In this document: one piece after another, positions 33,746 to 42,445 of the stretch
How the letters are laid out: each line of letters opens with the position of its first letter
Numbering within the stretch: position 1 is the first letter of the stretch
Assembly: GCA_958439425.1 (NCBI GenBank)
Contig: CAUBVH010000004.1
Location: 1 to 64,000, forward strand
Direction: 5' to 3'
DNA: 64,000 bases
DNA from: an uncultured Collinsella sp.
GTDB taxonomy: Bacteria; Actinomycetota; Coriobacteriia; Coriobacteriales; Coriobacteriaceae
Notes under the pieces: generated by a model
Databases searched by the model: none
What the model was told of the DNA's origin: nothing
The model's input: the letters and a program-made list of their open reading frames with translations, nothing else
Translations under genes and position numbers: made by a program

Positions 33746-36463
33746 ATGGCAGCAACGGATATCGAGCGCGGACTCTCGACCGCCGAGGTCGAGGAGCGCA
33801 TCGCCGCCGGTAAGATCAACCGCAACATGGAGCTCAAGACCAAGTCGGTCAAAGAGCTCATCATCGAGAACCTCTGCACGCTGTTCAATTTGATCAACGT
33901 GATTTTGGCGTTCCTAGTCATTTTGACCGGTTCGTTTAAGAATCTGACGTTCCTGTTCGTAGTGTTCCTCAATACTGCTATTGGCGTCATCCAGTCCATG
34001 CGTTCCAAGAAGATGGTCGATAAGCTCACGCTGCTGACCTCCAAGAAGGCCACTGCGGTGCGCGACGGCGCCGAGGTGGAGCTCGACCTGGACCAGATCG
34101 TGCTCGACGACATCATCCGCCTGGGGCGCGGCGACCAGATCCCCGCTGACGCCGTGGTGGTTTCGGGCGAGGCGCTCGTGAACGAGAGCCTGCTGACGGG
34201 CGAGAGCGATCTTATTAAGAAACAGCCCGGTTCCGAGCTCATGAGCGGCAGCTTTATCGACTCGGGTCTGCTGCGCGCCCGCGTGATCCATGTCGGCGCC
34301 GACAACTACGTGGCCAAAATTAATAACGAGGCCAAGTACGTCAAAAAGGTCAATTCCGAGATCATGAACGCGCTTAACGCCATCGTGCGCTTTGCGAGCA
34401 TCATCATGATCCCGCTCGGTTTGGCGTTGTTTGCCTCGAGCGTGAGCGAGCTGTGGGATGCCGCGGGAACCCCGGGCAATAGCGCGCTTTCGTGGTGCTT
34501 CTCCGAGCTGTTGGCTGGTCATGTGCCTTCGTCGGCGCTGCTGTCCACGGTGGGCGCCCTGCTGGGCATGATCCCGCAAGGCCTGGTGCTGCTGACCTCG
34601 TCGGTGCTCGCCATCGCCACGGTGCGCCTGGCCCGCCGCAAGGTACTCGCGCAGCAGCTCTACTGCATTGAGACGCTCGCGCGCGTCGACGTGCTGTGCC
34701 TGGACAAGACGGGCACCATCACGTCGGGTCGCATGGAGGTCGAGGGTACGTATCCGCTGCCGGTCGAGGGTATGGGTGCGGGGGAGGGCGACGCCGCCGT
34801 TCCCGTCGATACCACGGTGCTCGATTTTGCTCTGGCTAACGTGGCGCGTGCGACTTCGGCCGATGCCAACGAGACCTGTCAGGCGCTGCTCAACTATTAC
34901 GCCGACCGTCCGGTCGAGGTGTCCGAGCCGCTGTCGGTCATTCCGTTCTCGTCTTCCAAAAAGTGGAGCGGCGCGTCGTTTGCACAGGGCTCCTATGTGA
35001 TGGGTGCGGCGCAGTTTGTGCTCTCTGATCGTGCGTTTGCCCAGGTCGAGAACCGTGTCGCCGAGCTTGCCGATACCTGCCGCGTGCTCGTTGTGGCGCG
35101 CGTGGACGGCTTTACGCCCGATGGCGATATGGTGGGCGAGGCCGAGCCCGTGGGCTTTGTGACCATTCGCGACGAGATCCGCGCCTCGGCGGCCGAGACT
35201 ATCGGCTACTTTAACGAGCAGGGCGTGACCCTCAACGTGATCAGTGGCGACGACCCGCGCACGGTGTCGTCGATCGCGCGCGTGGTGGGCGTGCCGGGTG
35301 CGGACGCTTATGTGGATGCCACGACGCTCGATACGCCGGCTAAGCTCGATGCCGCAGTGGACCGCTACCATGTCTTTGGTCGTGTGACCCCGCAGCAGAA
35401 GCGCGAGCTCGTGCAGGCGCTCAAGCGCCGCCAGCACACCGTGGCCATGACGGGCGACGGCGTCAACGACGTGCTGGCGCTCAAGGAGGCCGACTGCTCC
35501 GTGGCGATGGCCGCCGGCTCCGATGCCGCGCGCAATGTGGCCGAGATCGTGCTCGTCGATAACGACTTTGCCTCGATGCCCGCTGTGGTGGCCGAGGGCC
35601 GTCGTTCTATCAATAACCTACAGCGTTCTGCCGCGCTCTTTCTGACCAAGACGCTTTTCTCGATGGGTCTGGCGGCGTTGTGCATCGCGCTGCCACCGTA
35701 TCCCTTCCAGCCCATCCAGATGACGCTCATCAACTTCTTCTGCATCGGCGCGCCGGGCTTTGTGTTGGGCCTGGAGCCCAACAACGCCCGCGTGAGGGGG
35801 TCGTTCTTGACCAACGTGCTTAAGCGTGCGCTGCCGGCGTCGATTGCGGTCATTTTGGCCGCGGCGCTCGATATCTTTGTGGCGCGCGTGTTTGGCTTTA
35901 ACCAGCTCACGCTGTCTACGATGTGCCTGCTTACGTCGTGCGCGGCGAGCGTCAGCCTGATCTGGCGCATCTCGCAGCCCCTCACACCCTTGCGCGTGGT
36001 GCTCTTTGTGTTTGTAGTCGCTGGCATCTTGGTGGGCGTTATCGGATTCCCGGAGCTGCTGTCTATTGCTAACCTGTCGATGGGCCAGATGGTTATCTTG
36101 GCTGTCATCGTGGCCTTTACCTGCTCGGTGTTCTTTAAGCTCGCCACGATGATGGATTCGCTTAAGCCGCGTCGTCGTCATGCCGCAACTGGTTTTGGTC
36201 GCGGTGTGCGCGTCCGCCTGGGTCGCGGTGGCGGCAAGGTGAGCTCGACGGGTTCGACGGCGGAGCGTTTTGCCAAGCGCGTCGCCGCCGACATGGCGCA
36301 GCGCCGCGAATCTCGCACCGTTCGTGAGGCCGAGGCCCGCGCACTTGAGGGCGTGGCCCAGGCCCAGTCCAAGAAAAAGAAGGGTAGCGGAGCCAAGCGC
36401 TCTCGCGTAACCAAGTCCGCCCAAGGCATCAAAGTCTCGATGCCGAGCAAAAAGAAGAAGTAA
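33746..36463 (+). CDS. P-type cation-transporting ATPase (CtpE-like) with lysine-rich tail
   Basis: This is a roughly 905-residue P-type ATPase. The actuator loop holds VNESLLTGESDLIKK, the phosphorylation site is VDVLCLDKTGTITSG, and TGDGVNDVLALKEADCSVAM marks the hinge; about ten membrane helices are visible. The M4 motif reads GMIPQGLVLLTSSVLAI, where related pumps generally have PEGL, so a cation-ligand Glu is replaced by Gln. The last 100 or so residues are soluble and very basic, ending SMPSKKKK. The transported ion is uncertain; CtpE-like pumps are linked to calcium. ATG 33746 is preferred (GGGA upstream), but GTG 33731 and ATG 33734 are possible. It follows the tRNA terminator. Confidence 0.85.
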   Translation: MAATDIERGLSTAEVEERIAAGKINRNMELKTKSVKELIIENLCTLFNLINVILAFLVILTGSFKNLTFLFVVFLNTAIGVIQSMRSKKMVDKLTLLTSKKATAVRDGAEVELDLDQIVLDDIIRLGRGDQIPADAVVVSGEALVNESLLTGESDLIKKQPGSELMSGSFIDSGLLRARVIHVGADNYVAKINNEAKYVKKVNSEIMNALNAIVRFASIIMIPLGLALFASSVSELWDAAGTPGNSALSWCFSELLAGHVPSSALLSTVGALLGMIPQGLVLLTSSVLAIATVRLARRKVLAQQLYCIETLARVDVLCLDKTGTITSGRMEVEGTYPLPVEGMGAGEGDAAVPVDTTVLDFALANVARATSADANETCQALLNYYADRPVEVSEPLSVIPFSSSKKWSGASFAQGSYVMGAAQFVLSDRAFAQVENRVAELADTCRVLVVARVDGFTPDGDMVGEAEPVGFVTIRDEIRASAAETIGYFNEQGVTLNVISGDDPRTVSSIARVVGVPGADAYVDATTLDTPAKLDAAVDRYHVFGRVTPQQKRELVQALKRRQHTVAMTGDGVNDVLALKEADCSVAMAAGSDAARNVAEIVLVDNDFASMPAVVAEGRRSINNLQRSAALFLTKTLFSMGLAALCIALPPYPFQPIQMTLINFFCIGAPGFVLGLEPNNARVRGSFLTNVLKRALPASIAVILAAALDIFVARVFGFNQLTLSTMCLLTSCAASVSLIWRISQPLTPLRVVLFVFVVAGILVGVIGFPELLSIANLSMGQMVILAVIVAFTCSVFFKLATMMDSLKPRRRHAATGFGRGVRVRLGRGGGKVSSTGSTAERFAKRVAADMAQRRESRTVREAEARALEGVAQAQSKKKKGSGAKRSRVTKSAQGIKVSMPSKKKK

Positions 36464-36566
36464 CTACGCGCCCTGGCGATGTTGAATTGGTGCCTTGCTC
36501 CTGTGGGCCCTTGGCGATGTTATGCTCTAACCTCGATTGTTTGAATTGCTTCGAAAAGAGGATGCC

Positions 36567-37709
36567 GTGATCTGTCCGCATTGCCTTAAGACCATCGAGG
36601 ACGGCGCCTCGTTCTGCCCCTACTGCAACGCCTATGTGGGTCCGGGCGATGGTCCCGAGCACACCGAGTTCGTGTTCTGTGAGGGCTGCGGTGCCCGTCT
36701 TTCTCCGCATGATCGTACGTGCCCCAAATGCGGACGCCCCGCTCCGGGTATCCTCTCCGAGGACGCGGCCGCATCCGACCTGGCAGCGGGCCGCACGGCG
36801 GGCTTTCCGCGCCTAACGCAAGAGCAGATCGATACCGAGGTGCCGCATGCGCCGGCCTCTGCCGCTGCGGTGCTTTCGGACGCCGCCGACCCCAATGAGA
36901 CCTGCGTGCTGCCGGCTTTCGATAAGGATTTCGGTATCCCCAAGGTCGATATTCCCATGCCCGTTTCCCTGCATGACGATGCTCAAAAACCCAAGCGCAA
37001 GGTGCACCCCGACGAGGACGCCTATCACAAGCACAAGCGTCATATTCCCAAGCCGCTTATCGTCATCGCGGTCCTTGCCGTCGTTTGCGGCGGTGCCTAT
37101 TGGTTCGTGACGACCGATCCCATGGGTGTCATGCCCGGCTTTTACGACCAGTTTGGCCAAGCTGCACAAACCACCTTCCCCACGCGCCAAAAGGGCGAGG
37201 CGACTGAGGACGATACCAAGCAGGGCGATTCTGCCGAGGTGGTCCAGGAAGAAACCGTGCTCACCGATGATCAGCTCTATACCAGGCTCGACGGTCTGTA
37301 TCAGACCATCGTGTCCTACGCTGACGAAGACCAGATCGGCGAGGTCATCGATTCCTTTAACAACGGCTATCTCCGAACGCCGCTGTCCACCCGTCAGGAG
37401 CTGTCGCAGAGTGCCTACGCCCTGCGCGACCAGATCAAAAAGACGCAAGATGAGCTCAACAACCTTAAGTACCAGGACGATTCGGTCTATGCGGATGACA
37501 TCGCCCACTTAAAGCAGCTTGCCGAGTGGATGTATGAGCGCGTCGACGTGATCTGCCAGAGCTGGGATATTTCGCTGGCCATTCCCGATGGCGAGTCGAT
37601 GAGTTCCCACCAAAGCGAGATCCTGGCGCCCATCGCGCAGGGCGGCAATAGCGCGCTGAACCAGTACGATGCCAATGTGGGTTCCTGGAAGCCGCAGCAG
37701 CGTTCCTAA
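36567..37709 (+). CDS. Zinc-ribbon single-pass membrane protein
   Basis: This 380-residue protein starts with two zinc ribbons: CPHCLKTIEDGASFCPYC and, after a short link, CEGCGARLSPHDRTCPKCG. A disordered, acidic stretch follows, then a basic KHKRH before one membrane helix (PLIVIAVLAVVCGGAYWFV, near residue 165). The extracellular part is charged and helical, with no known domain. I chose GTG at 36567 because AAGAGGA lies just upstream and it begins right at the ribbon. The ribbons would face the cytoplasm. The function is unknown; proteins of this layout often sense or scaffold membrane complexes. It follows the ATPase by about 100 bases. Confidence 0.72.
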   Translation: MICPHCLKTIEDGASFCPYCNAYVGPGDGPEHTEFVFCEGCGARLSPHDRTCPKCGRPAPGILSEDAAASDLAAGRTAGFPRLTQEQIDTEVPHAPASAAAVLSDAADPNETCVLPAFDKDFGIPKVDIPMPVSLHDDAQKPKRKVHPDEDAYHKHKRHIPKPLIVIAVLAVVCGGAYWFVTTDPMGVMPGFYDQFGQAAQTTFPTRQKGEATEDDTKQGDSAEVVQEETVLTDDQLYTRLDGLYQTIVSYADEDQIGEVIDSFNNGYLRTPLSTRQELSQSAYALRDQIKKTQDELNNLKYQDDSVYADDIAHLKQLAEWMYERVDVICQSWDISLAIPDGESMSSHQSEILAPIAQGGNSALNQYDANVGSWKPQQRS

Positions 37710-37747
37710 AACTAGTTCGCCATAGTCGGCATAACCTACGTGCGCAA

Positions 37748-37777
37748 TTGATGTAAGCCCGTGCTTATTGCTACAAT
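37748..37777 (+). promoter_or_regulatory. Promoter upstream of the cyclophilin gene
   Basis: TTGATG (37748-37753) and TACAAT (37772-37777) are 18 bp apart, 40 bases before the cyclophilin ATG. AGGAAGG serves as ribosome site. Confidence 0.6.
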
Positions 37778-37816
37778 TCGTACAAATATGCTTTAAACGC
37801 ACGAGGAAGGAACCAC

Positions 37817-38359
37817 ATGTTTGGTTTTAAGAAAGAGCTCTACACGCCCGAGTATCAGCTTGTCGGCGACGAGTGCGCCGTAATCGAGACGTCGAAGGGT
37901 ACCATCAAGGTCAAGTTTGACGGCGAGGGCGCTCCCATTCATGTCGCGAACTTCTGCGAGCTTTCCACGATGGGTTTCTATGATGGCCTTAAGTTCCATC
38001 GCTATGTGCCCGGTTTTGTTATCCAAGGTGGCGACCCCAATACCCGCGACATGTCCGGCGCCGACGTCGCCGCCGGTCTTGAGGGCCCCGACGGCATGCC
38101 CGGTACCGGTGGCCCCGGCTACTGCATCAAGGGCGAGTTCGCCACCAATCCGCGCAACAGCCATGTCGATGGCGCCCTAGCCATGGCACGCTCCATGGAC
38201 CCCGATTCCGCGGGTTCGCAGTTCTACTTCTGCCTGGGCGCCCAGCATAACCTCGATTCCGGTTACACCGTCTTTGGTACCACGGTCGAGGGTCTCGATG
38301 TGATTTCGCAGCTGCGTGCCGGCGACGAGATCGTCCATGTCGAGATCGTTCACGAGTAA
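37817..38359 (+). CDS. Peptidyl-prolyl cis-trans isomerase, cyclophilin type
   Basis: This 180-residue cytoplasmic cyclophilin should speed prolyl isomerisation during protein folding. The motifs are LKFHRYVPGFVIQGGDPNTR, GALAMARSMDPDSAGSQFYF and NLDSGYTVFGTTVEGLDVI. The catalytic Arg in FHRYVPGF and the Gln and Phe of the substrate pocket are present. No signal peptide is seen. The protein ends in HVEIVHE, as in short bacterial forms. It is 11 bases upstream of a TPR-protein gene, with AAAGGGGA for that gene in the intervening bases, so the two are probably co-transcribed. Confidence 0.92.
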   Translation: MFGFKKELYTPEYQLVGDECAVIETSKGTIKVKFDGEGAPIHVANFCELSTMGFYDGLKFHRYVPGFVIQGGDPNTRDMSGADVAAGLEGPDGMPGTGGPGYCIKGEFATNPRNSHVDGALAMARSMDPDSAGSQFYFCLGAQHNLDSGYTVFGTTVEGLDVISQLRAGDEIVHVEIVHE

Positions 38360-38370
38360 AGGGGACTTCC

Positions 38371-39675
38371 TTGAATAGCCAGCTGATCCAACAGGGCCGC
38401 GCCGCTTACCGCGCGGGTGATTTTTCCGCTGCAGCCCAGATGCTTGGGGCGGCAAAGACTCCCGATGAGATTATGGGCGAGGCAGATCACCTTCGTGGCA
38501 ACGCCTTGATGCACCTGGGCATGTATGCCGAGGCCGCCGAGGCCTATGCCGCCGCCCTCAACGACGGCACCTACGGCAAGCGCGGCGCGCTGCTCACCAA
38601 CCGCGGCAAGGCGCTTGCCGCCGTGGGCGACTACACGACGGCCGCTCAGGCGTTCTCTGCTGCTACGCAGGATGCTTCCTATGCCACGCCGTTCAAGGCC
38701 TGTCTGGGCCTGGGCAATGCGCTGTTCCAGTCGGGCGACTATGCCAACGCAGGAACCGCCTTCCGTCAGGCTGCCATCGACGGCGCCAATCCGGCTCCTG
38801 CCGCCGCACTCGGCGAGCTCGGTCGTTGCTTCATTAAGCTCGGCCGTCCGGCGGATGCCGTGGAGACCTACCGCACGGCTATCGACTTTGCCGGCCCCCG
38901 CGACGACACGCGTGCGCTCAACGCCGGCATGGGTCAGGCGCTTTCTGCCGCCGGCCGTCCCTCCGACGCACTCGACGCCTTTAACGCCGCTACTGCCGAT
39001 GGCATCTACCAGCTCACCTCCGAGCAGGCCGATGAGCTTGCCCGCGTGCACGATTCGCTTGCCGCGCTGTCTGCCCAGACGGCTATGGCCACGGCTCCGG
39101 CGCCCGCGATGGACGCTCCCGCCGTCGATCCGCTCGATCCTACGGGCGCGACCGGTCAGTTTATGCCCGATCCCTCGGACACCGGCTTCTTTACGCTGTC
39201 CGAGTCCGAGATGGTCCAGCAGGACCGTCAGGATCGTAAGCAGGCCAAGGTCCGTCGTCGCCATCGCCACACGGGTCTTAAAGTCTTCATCGTGCTGCTT
39301 CTGCTCATTTTGATCGCCGCGGGCGGTCTGGGCTTTGCCTACACGCGCGGCTTTGGCTTCCCGTCTCAGGAGTCTGTCGTTACCGATCTGTTCCAGGCTG
39401 CCGGCGACGGTGACGCCGCAAAGGCCGAGTCTTGCCTGGCCTCGAGCCTGTCCGAGGACGCTAAGTCGATGATCATCTCCTCGATTCCGCAGGGTGCCAC
39501 CGTGTCCGTCGAGGGCATGGATCAGTCCATGACCGAGACGACCGCCAAGGTGAAGGCATCGCTGTCCAAGGGCGGCGAGCAGGAGTACACCGTCAAATTC
39601 GTGCGCTCCGACAACCATATCGGCTGGGCCGTTTCTTCGCTTGATATGGATTTCTCGGCTGCTGACAACCAGTAG
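38371..39675 (+). CDS. TPR-repeat membrane-anchored protein
   Basis: This 434-residue protein has alanine-rich tetratricopeptide repeats in the first 235 residues (for example AAYRAGDFSAAAQMLG, ALMHLGMYAEAAEAYAAAL, ALFQSGDYANAGTAFRQAAI). A linker with Pro and Ala follows, then a basic KQAKVRRRHRH and one membrane helix (VFIVLLLLILIAAGGLGFAY, near residue 310). A small outer domain of about 110 residues resembles DUF4878-type lipoprotein-like folds. The start is TTG at 38371, six bases after AAAGGGGA. The TPRs would lie in the cytoplasm and bind a partner, and the gene precedes the mre operon. The partner is unknown. Confidence 0.78.
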   Translation: MNSQLIQQGRAAYRAGDFSAAAQMLGAAKTPDEIMGEADHLRGNALMHLGMYAEAAEAYAAALNDGTYGKRGALLTNRGKALAAVGDYTTAAQAFSAATQDASYATPFKACLGLGNALFQSGDYANAGTAFRQAAIDGANPAPAAALGELGRCFIKLGRPADAVETYRTAIDFAGPRDDTRALNAGMGQALSAAGRPSDALDAFNAATADGIYQLTSEQADELARVHDSLAALSAQTAMATAPAPAMDAPAVDPLDPTGATGQFMPDPSDTGFFTLSESEMVQQDRQDRKQAKVRRRHRHTGLKVFIVLLLLILIAAGGLGFAYTRGFGFPSQESVVTDLFQAAGDGDAAKAESCLASSLSEDAKSMIISSIPQGATVSVEGMDQSMTETTAKVKASLSKGGEQEYTVKFVRSDNHIGWAVSSLDMDFSAADNQ

Positions 39676-39697
39676 TGACCTTATGGGATTTAGCTTT

Positions 39698-39730
39698 GCC
39701 CGGCGCTTCACCGCAAGTGAGGCGCCGGGC
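39698..39730 (+). terminator. Strong hairpin after the TPR gene
   Basis: GCCCGGCGCTTCAC (39698-39711) pairs with GTGAGGCGCCGGGC (39717-39730), with one T-G pair and a 5-base loop. The T-run is short (CTTGCG), so termination may be partial. It separates the TPR gene from mreB. Confidence 0.65.
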
Positions 39731-39790
39731 TTGCGCTAGTATGATGAGCTAGTAGTTTTCCAGCAATCATCCAACACATCAGGAGTTGCG

Positions 39791-40834
39791 TTGTTTTCTT
39801 TGATGGATATGTTCTTCGGTAGCTATGCGGGCGATCTTGCCATCGACCTCGGCACCGCCAATACGCTTGTCTCCGTGCGCGGCAAGGGCATCGTCATTCG
39901 CGAGCCCTCTGTTGTCGCCATCGACAAGAACGACGAGCGCATCTTGGCGGTCGGTATCGAGGCAAAGCGCATGCTCGGCCGTACGCCCGGCAACATCGTG
40001 GCCGTTCGTCCCCTGAAGGACGGCGTCATCGCCGACTTCGATGTTACCGAGGCCATGCTTCGCTACTTTATCGACAAGGCGTCCGAGAAGCGCTATCCGT
40101 GGACTCCGCGTCCGCGTGTTGTCGTCTGCGTTCCCTCCGGTGTCACGTCGGTCGAGAAGCGCGCTGTCTTTGAGGCCACGATCCAGGCCGGTGCCCGCCA
40201 GGCCTATCTGATCGAAGAGCCCATGGCGGCTGCCATCGGCGCCGACCTGCCCGTCGAGGAACCCACCGGCTCCATGGTCATCGACATCGGTGGCGGTACC
40301 ACCGAGGTTGCCGTTATCGCTATGGGCGGCATCGTCGTCTCGCAGTCCATCCGTATTGCCGGCGACGAGTTCGATCAGGCCATCCTCACGCACGTTCGTG
40401 ATGCCTACAACCTGGCCATCGGCGAGCGTACGGCAGAGGACATCAAGATCAAGGTCGGCTCCGCCGTGCCGCTCAAGGATGAGCTCGACGTCGAGGTCAA
40501 CGGCCGCGACGTGATCACCGGTCTGCCCAAGACCGTGCGCATCGAGAGCGAGGAGATTCGTCGCGCACTCAACAAGCCGCTCGACGAGATGGCCAAGGCC
40601 GTCAAGGACGCACTCGACGCTACGCCTCCCGATCTTGCCTCGGACCTTATGTACTATGGCATTTTGCTGACCGGTGGCGGCGCGCTGCTGCGCGGTCTCG
40701 ATGTGCGCCTGCGCGATGAGACCGGCGTTTCGGTCAACGTCAGCCCCACGGCGCTCGATAACGTTGTTAACGGCTGTGCCCGCGTGCTCGAGGCCAATGC
40801 GTTTGATGGCGGCTTCGTCCAGACCAATGCTTAA
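39791..40834 (+). CDS. mreB: Rod-shape-determining actin homologue MreB
   Basis: This 347-residue cytoskeletal ATPase forms membrane filaments that guide the elongation machinery. The phosphate loops are DLAIDLGTANTLV and MVIDIGGGTTEVAVIA, the adenosine motif is GILLTGGGALLRGLD, and LIEEPMAAAIGADLPV is the linker region. The N-terminal MFSLMDMFFGSYAGD is hydrophobic and may aid membrane binding. The TTG start follows AGGAG by five bases; an internal ATG at 39803 is possible. It heads a rod-shape operon with mreC, mreD, PBP2 and rodA, suggesting a rod-shaped host. Confidence 0.96.
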   Translation: MFSLMDMFFGSYAGDLAIDLGTANTLVSVRGKGIVIREPSVVAIDKNDERILAVGIEAKRMLGRTPGNIVAVRPLKDGVIADFDVTEAMLRYFIDKASEKRYPWTPRPRVVVCVPSGVTSVEKRAVFEATIQAGARQAYLIEEPMAAAIGADLPVEEPTGSMVIDIGGGTTEVAVIAMGGIVVSQSIRIAGDEFDQAILTHVRDAYNLAIGERTAEDIKIKVGSAVPLKDELDVEVNGRDVITGLPKTVRIESEEIRRALNKPLDEMAKAVKDALDATPPDLASDLMYYGILLTGGGALLRGLDVRLRDETGVSVNVSPTALDNVVNGCARVLEANAFDGGFVQTNA

Positions 40835-40855
40835 TTTCCAAAAGGTGGATTCCAT

Positions 40856-41854
40856 TTGGCACGATCTTCGGGTTTCTCCACAAATCTGAATACCAAGCGA
40901 CAATCAACGGGTATGCGCCCGTTGATTGTTTTCAGCCTGATTTCGGTGTTGCTGCTCACGTTTTACATCCGGGAGGGCGAGGCGGGACCGATTCATGCCG
41001 TGCGCTCGGGCGTGACGACGATTACCTCGCCGGTGCGCTTTGTGGGCTCGGCTGTGGCGGCTCCCTTCAATGCGATCGGAAACGTGTTCTCTAACCTTAC
41101 GGCGTCGCAGGACACGCTTGACGAGCTTAAGAAGCAAAACGAGGAACTGACCTCTAAGGTTGCCGAGCTCTCCGAGGCTCAAAAGACCGCCGAGCGACTG
41201 GAGGGGCTGGTCGGCCTGCAGTCGACCTACAACCTCAAATCAACCGCAGCTCGTATCGTCGGCGCTTCGGGCGATGCCTGGACCTCGACCGTCACCATCG
41301 ATAAGGGTTCTGCCGACGGTCTTACCATCAACATGCCTGTGACGAGTTCTGCCGGTGTCATAGGCCAGATTATCGAGGTCTCGGCCAAGACGTCCACCGT
41401 GCGCCTGATTGGCGATGAGAACTCGGGCGTGTCCGCTATGGTGCAGGACACGCGCGCCCAGGGCATGCTGCAGGGTCAGGCTGACGGCACGCTGCGTCTT
41501 GAGTACGTGAGCGTCGATTCCGACGTTAAGGTTGGCGACATCATCGTGACCTCGGGCATTGGCGGTGTGTTCCCCAAGGGTCTACCGCTCGGCACCGTCT
41601 CGTCTGTTGAGAAATCGGCTAACGACGTGTACTACACCATTGTGGTGCGCGCCCAGACGACGGCCGAGAACAACGAGGAAGTGCTGGTCATTACCTCGCT
41701 GACCGACGAACAGTCGGCCTCGGATGAGGACGTGAACACGGCCAACAGCACGCCGCAGGGAACGTCGCGCGATGCTGCGACCAAGACGAAGGACGAGAGC
41801 CCGGATGACAGTTCCGACACGTCCGAGACGACCGATTCCGGCTCGAGCGAATAG
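40856..41854 (+). CDS. mreC: Rod-shape-determining protein MreC
   Basis: This 332-residue protein has one membrane helix (PLIVFSLISVLLLTFYI, near residues 22-38), then a coiled coil (about 80-115, LDELKKQNEELTSKVAELSE) and the MreC beta-barrel domain with GASGDAWTSTVTIDKGSADG, DENSGVSAMVQDTRAQGML and VTSGIGGVFPKGLPLGTV. It activates PBP2-RodA on the outer side of the membrane. The last 50 residues are a disordered, Ser/Thr/Asp-rich tail, a point also seen in other Gram-positive MreC proteins. The TTG start has AAAGGTGG upstream. It is 21 bases downstream of mreB. Confidence 0.94.
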   Translation: MARSSGFSTNLNTKRQSTGMRPLIVFSLISVLLLTFYIREGEAGPIHAVRSGVTTITSPVRFVGSAVAAPFNAIGNVFSNLTASQDTLDELKKQNEELTSKVAELSEAQKTAERLEGLVGLQSTYNLKSTAARIVGASGDAWTSTVTIDKGSADGLTINMPVTSSAGVIGQIIEVSAKTSTVRLIGDENSGVSAMVQDTRAQGMLQGQADGTLRLEYVSVDSDVKVGDIIVTSGIGGVFPKGLPLGTVSSVEKSANDVYYTIVVRAQTTAENNEEVLVITSLTDEQSASDEDVNTANSTPQGTSRDAATKTKDESPDDSSDTSETTDSGSSE

Positions 41855-41859
41855 GGGGC

Positions 41860-42432
41860 ATGTCCATGGACCTACACGAGCAGGGGATGAGCTCCCGCAC
41901 GTTTGTAATCGCCGCCATTGTGTGCGTGCTGCTGCAGGCAGGCCTGGCACCGCAGATCTCCATTGCGGGCGGTCGCGTCAACTTTATGATTATCCTGGTG
42001 TGCCTAAGCGTGTTCTCGGGCGACCCGACCCGTGCCGTCGTGTGCGGTTTTTGCAGCGGCTTGTTCTATGACCTTTCCGCTGCCGTGCCGGTGGGCGTTA
42101 TGTCGCTCCTGCTGACCGTGGGTTCTTTTGCCCTGGTGCATAGCGCTACCGGTCAGACGGGCGGTGCCCCGAGTGCGCGCGGCATCACGGTGGGCGCCTT
42201 CGCGTTCGTCATTAATGTGATCTACAGCATCATCTTGCTGTTTATGGGTTTGGAGACGAGCTTTGTCGTGGCGATCTTCGGCCATGCGCTGCCGTCTTCG
42301 ATCCTGACGGGTCTGGTTGCCATTCCGTTTTTGATGTCCGGCGTCGTGCCGCAGTCCGGTTATGGATTCTCCGCACGTGGCGGACGCCAGACGGGCATGC
42401 GCTTTAAGCCCAAGACCCGTAAGCTCAAATAG
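41860..42432 (+). CDS. mreD: Rod-shape-determining protein MreD
   Basis: This 190-residue integral membrane protein has five or six hydrophobic segments and a basic C-terminal tail (TGMRFKPKTRKLK). The segments RVNFMIILVCLSVFSGDPTR and GFCSGLFYDLSAAVPVGVMS, with the glycine-rich GFxxGxxxD, are typical of MreD. It forms part of the elongasome with MreC. GGGGG of the mreC tail serves as ribosome site; a second in-frame ATG at 41866 is possible. It lies 5 bases after mreC and 13 before the PBP2 gene. Confidence 0.9.
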   Translation: MSMDLHEQGMSSRTFVIAAIVCVLLQAGLAPQISIAGGRVNFMIILVCLSVFSGDPTRAVVCGFCSGLFYDLSAAVPVGVMSLLLTVGSFALVHSATGQTGGAPSARGITVGAFAFVINVIYSIILLFMGLETSFVVAIFGHALPSSILTGLVAIPFLMSGVVPQSGYGFSARGGRQTGMRFKPKTRKLK

Positions 42433-42445
42433 GGGAGGCCCGTAG

